From: Ochotona curzoniae
Lineage: Eukaryota; Chordata; Mammalia; Lagomorpha; Ochotonidae
DNA: 64,000 nt
Direction: 5' to 3'
Assembly (NCBI RefSeq): GCF_017591425.1
Contig: NW_024466218.1
Coordinates: 10,120,001 to 10,184,000 of the forward strand
Positions within the stretch are counted from its first letter, which is position 1. Each line of letters starts with the position of its first letter. The notes beneath the pieces were generated by a model. That model searched no databases, was not told where the DNA came from, and saw nothing but the letters and a program-made list of their open reading frames with translations. Both the position numbers and the translations under genes were made by a program. Shown in pieces: positions 55,580 to 64,000 of the stretch.

Positions 55580-55845
55580 AGGATTTGGCTCCATGCTCAA
55601 CCTGCTCTTCAGGATTCTTGCATTCATTGTTTGAGCCCCCGGCTCTGCTACTAATCCAGGTTCTTACTAATGTGCCTCCTATGAGCAAGCAGTGATGGCT
55701 TTAGTGATTGGGTTCCCACCAGCCATGGTAAGCACTTTGCTTTATTTCCACTTCCCATCTTCAGTCAGGCTTAATTCTACCATTGCAAACATTTAGAGAG
55801 TGAATGCACAGATGGGAGCACTCTCTCTTTCTACTCTTTTCAAAT
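55580..55845 (+). repeat. CSINE, strongly diverged
   Basis: GGCTCTGCTACTAATCCAGG ... AGAGAGTGAATGCACAGATGGG ... CTTTTCAAATT in sense order. Confidence 0.65.
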
Positions 55846-55847
55846 TA

Positions 55848-55968
55848 ATAGTTTTCACTTTAGAAAGGAAGAAGAAACAGAATGACAGATGGAGAGAGAC
55901 CTTGCATTTACTGGTCAGGCAGAGTAGGCTAGACCATAGCCAGCAGCAAGGAACTTCATCCCATCTAA
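55848..55968 (-). repeat. CSINE fragment
   Basis: ACAGATGGAGAGAGACCTTGC ... CATAGCCAGCAGCAAGGAAC. Immediately right, CCCATCTAAAT is duplicated in tandem (55969-55979, 55980-55990 approximately). Confidence 0.5.
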
Positions 55969-55989
55969 ATCCCATCTAAATCTCTAAGC

Positions 55990-56610
55990 TAAGATATATC
56001 ATCCTACTGAAATAATTAACTGTTAAACACTTACAATCAATTAATGTAGCAATGAACAGCATGACAGCTACATGCATGGTTTTGGTTTGAGACAAGAAAA
56101 GGTTGACCTTCCTAACAGTGCAAAATCCCCAAATTTGTCTCCTGTTCATGTTCCCTCTTACTACCATATTCAGTGTGGTAAATTACTCTAACACAGAATT
56201 GTTTTCTTGTGGATTATTTCATACAACCTAGGGACATTATCTACAGTTCTTTCTGTACCTTTCCTAAGTCTATAGGTCCTTCCATCTCATTTACCCGCTT
56301 TCTAAGTTATGTCACTAGTTTGTTTTTACCAAGTGTCCAGGTGTATTTTCTCTCAGTAGCTTAACATCTTTCCAGTATCTAAGCACAATTTTCTTGCCAC
56401 CCACTGCTAGATCTTGCAACCAAAATTGCAAAAGTCAGGCATTTTATTGTGGTTATTAATTTTTTTATATATTACAGAGTGGAGGCATTGTTGTGTTGGT
56501 CTCAAATCTCAGTATTTTAGAAAAATAAAATCATGTATTCCATCTATAGGATGAGTATCCACAGTAAGGCAGTTTGCTCCACATGTTCCCCATTCTAGTA
56601 CATGGATTAA
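55990..56610. other. Non-coding, nothing recognised
   Basis: No gene or repeat identified. Confidence 0.45.
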
Positions 56611-56622
56611 AAAGGAAGTTTC

Positions 56623-56957
56623 AGAGCCCAGCGCGATAGCCTAGTGGCTAAAGTCCTTGCCTCACAGGCATGGGGATCCCATATGGACACCAGTTCTAAT
56701 CCCAGTGGCCCTGGTTCCCATCTGGCTCCCTGCCTTGGCCTGAGAAAGCAATCGAGGACCGCCCAAAGCTTTGGGACCCTGCACCCGTGTGGGAGACCTG
56801 GAAGAGGCGTTGGATTGCTGGCTTTGGATTGGCACAATTTTGGCTGTTGTGAATCAGGAATGCTTAGGGAGTGAACCAGCAGATGGAAGATCTTCCTCTC
56901 TGTCTCTCCTCCTGTCTGTATATCTGACTGCCCAATAAAAATAAATCTTAAAAAAAA
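56623..56957 (+). repeat. CSINE, young full-length copy
   Basis: AGAGCCCAGCGCGATAGCCTAG head to an AATAAAAATAAATCTTAAA tail. Near-exact 11-bp TSD AAGGAAGTTTC / AAGGAGGTTTC (56612-56622, 56958-56968). Confidence 0.93.
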
Positions 56958-57261
56958 AAGGAGGTTTCTGTCTGAGGCATTGATAACTTTGTGATATAGA
57001 GAAAATAAAACAAAGCACAGTCCAAATTTTGACACTGAGTTTTTTTCTGAAAGTAGCACATGGTACTGCTTTCCCTATTTCATTGGCCGTTGCAACTCAT
57101 ATGATCCAGCTTGATGCCAAATACTTCTAGACAATTCTTCCTTCCATGGAAAAGGATGATGAATATTTTGGAGAAGAATGAAATTTTCTTTAATATGATG
57201 TGGAAAGCAATAGTATGGTAATGAATATAAATCTCAATGGAAGCTAAAAAATGTTCACCAT

Positions 57262-57462
57262 AATAGTAACTTGTTATTTATTAAACACCTAATAAGCTCC
57301 TAGAATAATGCCTTCACTTAACCGTTGCAAAAGTCTAAACAATGGCGGAAATTATGGCTCAAAAAGGTATTTTGGCAAAGATCACACAACAGAAAAAGCC
57401 AAAGCTGAAATCCACAGCCAGGTTTGACTGAATTCAAAATCCGTTGTTTTCCTTGAAGGGCA
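57262..57462 (+). repeat. MIR SINE
   Basis: AATGCCTTCACTTAACCGTTGC ... AATGGCGGAAATTATGGCTC ... AAAGATCACACAACAGAAAAAGCC is MIR in sense order. Confidence 0.75.
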
Positions 57463-57464
57463 CA

Positions 57465-58222
57465 ATGGTACTATACATCGATTTCACGTAGAGAATGAGA
57501 GATTGGATTTATAGCTGCTAATACTGACTTCACCACTAAAATTCAGACATTTTACCTTAGAAGAATCGGTGAGTTCTTTATTAAGGCTGGATGTCAGGGG
57601 CAATGTAGTTGGAAAATGGCACTAACCATTAAGTACTTGTGTTAGAAAGTTCCCCAGATATGCAACTAAAGTATTGCTTTCAGAGGAAATCAAGGGCTCT
57701 CAGGACAACATTTTGATTTAGCAGTTATATAGTTAATTCTCTCCAATTAGTGTTCCCTTGCTCCTGTTGAAGTGCAGATTTGGCCATTGTTCAGTGCCTG
57801 GGCCTTATTTGCTGTTAAGTATTTTGTTTGTAATCCTACTCTTGATTTTGTCATAAATGGGTTAAGTAGAGAAGAATACTTATTTTGAAGTGGGAAAATA
57901 GAATTGTTTATTTGAAGATTAAAGGAAGCTAGGTAAGTGAAACATAAAAGGTCTTCAGAAAAGCTTCATCTTTAACATGTGTAATTGATTAAAATAAATC
58001 AAGCTAATAAAATTCATTAAAGACAGAATAAAATTTTTGTTAATGTAGTTCACATTTTCCTTTCTCAAAGGCTATTTCATGTGATCGTTGATAATAAAGT
58101 GAAATTCAAATGTTCTATCAATAGTTGAGATTAAATACAGATCATTTTTATGCCTCAAAATACTTTCATGTTGAAGGTTTAATATAGCACATACCTTAAG
58201 TCTTAAAATGTCTTCCCATTCC
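57465..58222. other. Non-coding, nothing recognised
   Basis: No gene or repeat identified. Confidence 0.45.
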
Positions 58223-58224
58223 AC

Positions 58225-58345
58225 CAACACCTCAAGTCAGTAGTTTTCAGCGTTGCCTACATATTAAACCTACTTGGGAACTTATGTAGTCCACATCCCA
58301 GAAGAATGACGTCAAGACTTCTGGTAGTTAGACACAGGCAGTAAC
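58225..58345 (+). repeat. MER5A-like DNA transposon relic
   Basis: CAGTAGTTTTCAGCGTTGCCTACATATTA-AACCTACTTGGGAACTT follows the order of the hAT-type MER5A 5' part (TGGTTCTCAACCTTGGC... GGGAGCTTT). Confidence 0.55.
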
Positions 58346-58349
58346 AGTT

Positions 58350-59845
58350 GCTAAAACTCTTCACTCAATTCAAATGCACATCTCTAGATAGAGCCCCACG
58401 CCATAACTGTCCAAAATGTGACTCAGTGAGATTATGCTCTCCGGATGATAACACTGACATCAGACTCCTTAGATATCTGATGTACAGGTGCAAATTCACA
58501 TCTGGAAAAGGCCAGGTGGGAAGGGGGGCAAATAAACCAGAAATTCAGGTAACTAACCAAGTGAACAATGACTTCCTGGCACATGGATCTTTAATGCTAA
58601 AACCCCAACTTGCGCAGTTCCCTCTGCACTTTGGACAGCAGCTACTTATATCTATTTTCTAGGGTCTGTAATCAAGAACTAAAGTCAACAAAACTGTGAA
58701 GGAAATTGAAAAAATTCTATGTCCTTATCTGGAAGAACTATCCATCCATTAACAGTATTGGAATGATGACACTTGGGGGAAAAAAAAAAAAAGCAAAAGC
58801 TACACAGTGAAAATTTTCCATCATTTGTGTTTTTATTTTGTAAAATCCTGATGGGAGTCAATGTTTTCTTCTTCTTACACCCTCGGGCACTTGGTCGACT
58901 AGCCTGTTAGGATAGAATTTAGCATGTTTAGCCAAAATAGGCTGACTTCATCAGCAATTTAAAAAAAACTACTTTTTAAGGAGCTAGACTGTTTTCTGGG
59001 AGGAAGAGTGCTGAAAAATTGTATATTTATGATGTTGTTTTGATTTTGATTATTTTTAAACCAGTTGCTACTAGACCTCTAATCTTGTCTCACACGGTGC
59101 TGTCAACATCATTTGCACATAAAATTCCTTGTTTTTCAGTCTGCATTGAAAATGTGCAAAGAGAGGTGTTTGCTGGTGGTTGGGCATAGTCTGAATATAC
59201 TGCACTGAATGTTAACATGCAACACCTGATTACTCTCTATTGCATCACTAAACACTATCCTATCAAGGCTGACTATTTCCTGAACAGTAGCCAGTGGGTC
59301 ACAGGCAGCTGTTGGGTAGCTGTATGCACAGCACTACCTGAATATTAATATTAATAACACTACTTTGAGACAATCATAATGAATCAAATATAGCTTGCCT
59401 TCTCTCTAAATGCTTTTTCTTGAGGTATGTGAAGCCATCTGTGTAAGTGGAGTTTTCCTGAGTTCCAACATTCTTTGTGGTAGCACAAAGATGCCCCTAG
59501 AACTAAGAGGTGAGCCCTACACTGCCATGGAACTTGCCTCCCACTTATTTTTTCCATTTATTTTCTTTACTCTCACCATTTCACTGCCATTTCTTTTATT
59601 CTTCACCCCTTCATATGAATTCCTTTTCATTTTTATTTCTTCCATCTCTTCCATCACCTTTTCTTGCACATCAGCAACTTGGCTGTAAAATCAAATTTCT
59701 AGTGAGTGGGTCAGGTAACTTCTGTCAGACATTATCTTTATAGGCGTTCACTGTCTTCAAGAATATTTTCTGGAAGCTTCTCTTCCTGCTAGCATTTGTT
59801 TTATTGGTTCAAGGTTTCTATATGCTTTCAAGTCACATTAAGATT
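58350..59845. other. Non-coding, nothing recognised
   Basis: A 104-codon plus frame at 58348-58662 has a few Cys (NCPKCDSVRLC), but no second Cys/His pair at zinc-finger spacing and no exon signals. Confidence 0.45.
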
Positions 59846-59847
59846 GG

Positions 59848-60187
59848 ATTCTAGGGGCTAGCTCTATGGCACATTGAGTTAACTTGCCTTTTGCAGAGCT
59901 GGCATTTCATTTGGGCACTAAGTCAAGTCCCAGCTCCTCTACTTCTGATCCAGCTCCTTGCTAGTGTGTCTGGGAAAAGAGCAGGAGATGACCCAACTGA
60001 TAGGTCCTCTGCAGCCATGTAAGAGACCTGGAAGCAGCTCTTGTCTCCTCGCCTCAGCCTGGCCCAGCCCTGGGCCTTGTGGCCATGTGGGGAGTGAACC
60101 AGTAGATAGAACTTGCTCACTCACTCGCTCTCTCTTGCTCTCTCTCTTCCTAATTCTGACTTTCAAATAAAGTAAGTATTTGAAAAA
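59848..60187 (+). repeat. CSINE, older subfamily
   Basis: GGGGCTAGCTCTATGGCACATTG head, TCTGATCCAGCTCCTTGC body, (CT)n, and CTTTCAAATAAAGTAAG tail. Confidence 0.87.
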
Positions 60188-60336
60188 AGATTAAAAAAAC
60201 TTTGGCTTTTAAGTTCATGAAACATGAACTCAGGTTTTGGTGTATTTAAGCATCCTGGTGTAATGCTGTTTAGACAATACATTTATCTTCTGAATCAATC
60301 AAGCTTTACATTTTGAGAGAAGATTCTAAGGCAGTA

Positions 60337-60640
60337 GGTGTTTGACATGGCAGTTAGGACACCACTTGGGGTGTCCACATCTGTTTTAGCTGGGTGCTTT
60401 GGTTTGAGACCCAGCTCTGTTTCTCGTTCCACTTTCCTGCTAGTATCTAACCTAGGAGGCAGTAGATGATAGTTCAAATACATGCATCCCTGCCGCACTT
60501 GTGGGAGACCAAGCTTGGATTCTATGATTCTGGTTTCAGCCTGGCCTAGCCCAGGATCTTGCAGATATTTGTGGAATGAAACAGCAGGGAGAAGACTCAT
60601 ATCTATTTTTCTCCCTCTAAGCTTTCCAAAGAAAATTTAA
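60337..60640 (+). repeat. CSINE, diverged
   Basis: GACATGGCAGTTAGGACACC ... GTGGGAGACCAAGCTTGG ... GAATGAAACAGCAGGGAG in sense order. Confidence 0.78.
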
Positions 60641-60764
60641 AAACAGAGATCCAAAAAATAAGTACTTTTCTCAAGTCAAAATAACAGTGAATATAGTAAG
60701 GATATATTATAGATTATTACAGGGCCATCTTTTATTCCACATTTATTTGTTACCTATTGTTCTG

Positions 60765-61092
60765 TGGACCCTGTACAGTAGCCTAATGGCTAAAGTCCTA
60801 GGCTTGAACGCGCCAGGATCCCAAATGGTCACCAGTTCTAATCCTGGGGGCCCTGCTTCCCATCCAGCTCCCTGCTTGTGGCCTGGGAAAGCAGTCAAGA
60901 ATGGCCCAAAGCCTTGGGATCCTGTACCTGCGTGGGAGACCCACAAGAGGCTCCTTGCTCTTGGCTTCAGATTGGTGCAGCACCAGCTGTTGCAGTCACT
61001 TGGGGAATGAATCATGATCGGATGGAAGATCTTCCTCTCTCTCTCTCCTCCTCTCTGTACATCTGCCTTTACGATAAAAATTAAAAAAGAAT
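60765..61092 (+). repeat. CSINE, young full-length copy
   Basis: TGGACCCTGTACAGTAGCC head to an ATAAAAATTAAAAAAGAAT tail. The 9-bp TSD ATTGTTCTG lies at 60756-60764 and 61093-61101. The 144-codon minus frame spanning it is read-through. Confidence 0.93.
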
Positions 61093-61628
61093 ATTGTTCT
61101 GCAGTAGACACTGGGAAACATGAATGGGTTCTGGTCCCAGTTCTTAGTGAAAACTTAAGCAAACCTAAGAGAGACACATAGAAGCAATATTTAATAGTCT
61201 CTTAAAGTTTCTAGTCACTCATGTATGAAAATCAAATGTATTATTTTTTATTAATTTTAATATGTGTTCTTAAATTCTTGCCAATGTTTTAAGAATGAGA
61301 CATCAAAAACATTCTCTCAGAATTAATACCATTTTCATATATGTGCATAGATATAAATGTCATTTGAGGGCTTGTTCATATTCAAATAATATAGGATATT
61401 GATAATTACTATCATTCAAAAGATGAAAGACATTTAAGAGTATTCAGGATGGTTTAATCTCTTGATAGTGTCGCTAAGTGGTGAGAAATTAGTTACATTT
61501 TGATAAAAATGTCAATTTATTTTTATTGATTTGTATAAGAAGAATTTGACTATGAGGGAATAAGTCATGGAAAAATAGTGATAGAATAACTGAGTCGATA
61601 TGAAAGTGTAATTATTACTCATAAACTA

Positions 61629-61629
61629 G

Positions 61630-61660
<31 letters not shown>
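61629..61660. repeat. (GT)n microsatellite
   Basis: An uninterrupted TG run. Confidence 0.95.
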
Positions 61661-61662
<2 letters not shown>

Positions 61663-63845
61663 CTAGGGAGATTAGAAACAAGAGATTTTTCAAATGTCTG
61701 ACTTAAAGTTAGATTTAACAATTCAGTGATATCATGGGATTTAAGGCGTGTGTTCCCTGTTGGTTACATTATCATTTTCTTTGGAAAATAGATTCATATT
61801 AAGCAGATATCTGTAAGCAACTGTACTTTACTTTCTTACCAATAGATGTTAGTAGGAGATATTATTTGAATAAATAAGTTTTATATTTTATTTTAAGATT
61901 AACATACTGTCTTGAAAATGTACTGTTTTCCTCAAATTTCTTACCATTTCCTGTCGCCTCAGTGACTCTGGATGCATTTCTGATTCTATGTGCTTTCAAC
62001 GTCCTTTTTCTCATCTTAGAATTTTCTATTGGAGACATCTTTTGTGGTATCTGTACTTTCTTCAGTTTCATTCTCCAAATCTGATCTTAAGTTGCTCTGT
62101 TGGAGTTACATTCTTTAAGCTCTTTTCCAGTATTAATTTATCAGCCATTTGCTACACATTCTGGAAATATTCACTTGGAGTGTATTATTGAGGACAAACA
62201 ATTGAATGAGCTTAATTTCCCTCCACTCCATGACACATGCTATAGATGCATATATACAGCCACATAAGACAGGGGGGAAATACGCTTTCTGTCTCCGAGA
62301 TATCATCTTAATTATATTGTTAGCTTATTAATCAGTACTGGGGACTACATGGGACACAAAACTTTGGTTTTCTGAATTCTGACTAAGATTGAAAAGTGAT
62401 AGTAGCTCTTTTGAATTGCTACTCACTGATATAGAACAAACACAAATAGGTCTAGAAGAAAAGAAAACCTAAGTCATCAATTCAGCACAAGTATTTATGG
62501 AGAATCAGAGTGTGCCTGTAAAACTCCAATAATCATATTGTGGCATGGGTAAGTAGATTATATAAACTAATGGCCCATTAGCTTTGCCACAGAGTCTGTA
62601 TGATTATTAAAATGGTTTATATGTATAGATTCTAAAATATTCTGTATATACCACAAACACATTTTCTTTTCAAATGGATACACAGTTTCAATTAACTTCT
62701 GGGAGTAAAAGCTGCTGGGAAGACATAACAAGGCTATTGTATGTGCCCCACTAAATATTTCGTTTTTTACACAAACATCAGGATCCCACTTTTGCGAGAA
62801 TGAAAGGGAACATAGTTCATATTTCTGGAGGTGTAGACATATAAGACAGGCTAGACAAAAAGATTATGCAGGGAAAAGCCCAGAGGAGAAAAAAATAAAA
62901 CCATAGTCAGAGAGGGAGAATATATATACGGTATTAATGGGAATGTTTAAACTTCAAAAACATGCCCTTGACCATTTTTCAAAAATCTATACAAAAAGGC
63001 AAGTTCATGGAAAAAGAATTCGAGGATAACATTGAGTAAATTCCCCAAACTTTTTGCACCAAGATAGGATGATCTTTTAATTATGTTCCATAAACATGGT
63101 AAAGTTCCCTCATATACCCACACCAATTATGTATTCAGAAAATGCGTAAATACACACTAAACTTTTTATCAGAGAAACTTGGACCAGGAATTTGTACATC
63201 TCCTAGTTTCTAGTCAAGTTGTCAAATCATGTTGGACTCCTGTGTTTCTGAGCAGCAGGTCAGATGGGGTGCCTGACACCACAGGGAAACAGTTGGAAGA
63301 TCATTTTGAGAAAGATTGAGGAAATGATTATTGTAGGTGAAGGCCCTTCACTGTGTCGGGGAAAATGGAATTAAATGGTAAGTTAATTTTGGCGCAAGAA
63401 TATTTGGAGATCCATATTTGTTTACACAGTACGCATTTTCCACTAACTTTCCAATCCCAATGATATTTTGGCATTAACCTTGCAGAACTTGTCTACAAAT
63501 GAGCTGGATTTCACCTCAATCAGTGTAGCTCCAAAAATTGGCTTTGAACTGTAAACCTGTGTTCGCCTCTCATTTGACACAGCATCAAGGTTATCAACAT
63601 TTTCTTACATATGAATGGGATTGAGCGCAGACGGGTAAAGCACCATTGGCTTTTGTCATAGCTGGTGTGCGTCAACAGCACAAGGACAATGGAAACTCAG
63701 GACTGTGGAGTTGATTGGCTTTCCTAAGTGTCTTAAGAGGCTTTGAGAATAGAAAATAGCAGGCTCTGGCTAAAAAACTAAACAAGGAGTGACACATAAA
63801 AAGTGGACTATAAATATATAAAAATTATTATGCTATTAAAACTGT

Positions 63846-63945
63846 ACTTACTTCCAGTACAGCACTGCATTATACAACTCAAAGTATTATATTGTATTGC
63901 ACTTACTTCTAACACATCACTGCATTGTACAACTGAAAATGTAGC
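63846..63945. repeat. Imperfect tandem duplication, period 55 bp
   Basis: ACTTACTTCCAGTACAGCAC-TGCATTATACAACT at 63846 recurs as ACTTACTTCTAACACATCAC-TGCATTGTACAACT at 63901. Confidence 0.85.
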
Positions 63946-64000
63946 TGACTTTCAGTTCATCCTTGAGCTTGCTATGCTGAAATAGGATGAACGAAGATGC

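Larger units (their letters stand above)
61102..64000. other. 2.9 kb non-coding interval without recognisable transposons
   Basis: Only a (GT)n run (61629-61660) and a 55-bp-period duplication at the far right are seen. No gene identified; frames are short and random. Confidence 0.5.

Noticed and set aside
58348..58662. Cys-containing 104-codon frame suggesting a zinc finger
   Set aside because: Only one CxxC pair and no matching Cys/His partner spacing; it begins next to a DNA-transposon relic.
60743..61177. 144-codon minus frame, and other 80-130-codon frames at 27468, 47946, 56607 and 32184
   Set aside because: All are read-through of CSINE sequence; the same peptide fragments recur from copy to copy.

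Overview
This window is ordinary mammalian nuclear DNA. It holds the 5' end of one recognisable protein-coding gene; the rest is A/T-rich non-coding DNA full of retroelements. The species group is read from the repeats. Dozens of copies of a tRNA-headed SINE of the C-repeat (CSINE) type, plus L1 3' ends of lagomorph type, point to a rabbit/pika relative. The young SINE copies fit pika (Ochotona) better than rabbit in my recollection, but that last step is inference.

Region 1 (about 0.2-3.65 kb) is a CpG-island promoter region. On the minus strand, 1405-1668 encodes the first 88 residues of NOL4 (nucleolar protein 4) and ends in a perfect GTGAGT splice donor. The gene continues leftwards, so 1-1404 is the start of intron 1 and everything right of about 1.7 kb is upstream of the coding start. 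A cluster of promoter-type motifs (back-to-back CCAAT boxes, a palindromic CRE, an NRF1-like site) lies 1.8-1.9 kb upstream of the start codon. It may mark an additional or divergent start site.

Region 2 (3.65-64 kb) has no intact gene that I can support. It contains: (a) about 50 full or partial CSINE copies in both orientations, several with clean target-site duplications (TSDs); (b) broken L1 elements, mainly at 14.5-21.2, 30.45-32.1, 48.3-49.06 and 50.2-50.48 kb, including a rearranged L1 whose ORF1 remnant and ORF2 endonuclease remnant face opposite ways; (c) older MIR, MER5A-like and MaLR-LTR-like fragments; (d) two solo LTRs of different retroviral classes inserted 58 bp apart into one SINE at 38.44-39.23 kb; (e) microsatellites; and (f) several long stretches without recognisable repeats (notably 7.64-10.40, 24.62-27.14, 42-45 and 61.1-64 kb), which are candidates for upstream regulatory sequence.

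I see no previously undescribed gene system, CRISPR array or operon-like structure. The most informative observations are the double solo-LTR/SINE nest, the inverted L1, the distal promoter motif cluster, and a few CpG-retaining or coding-like segments that I could not identify.
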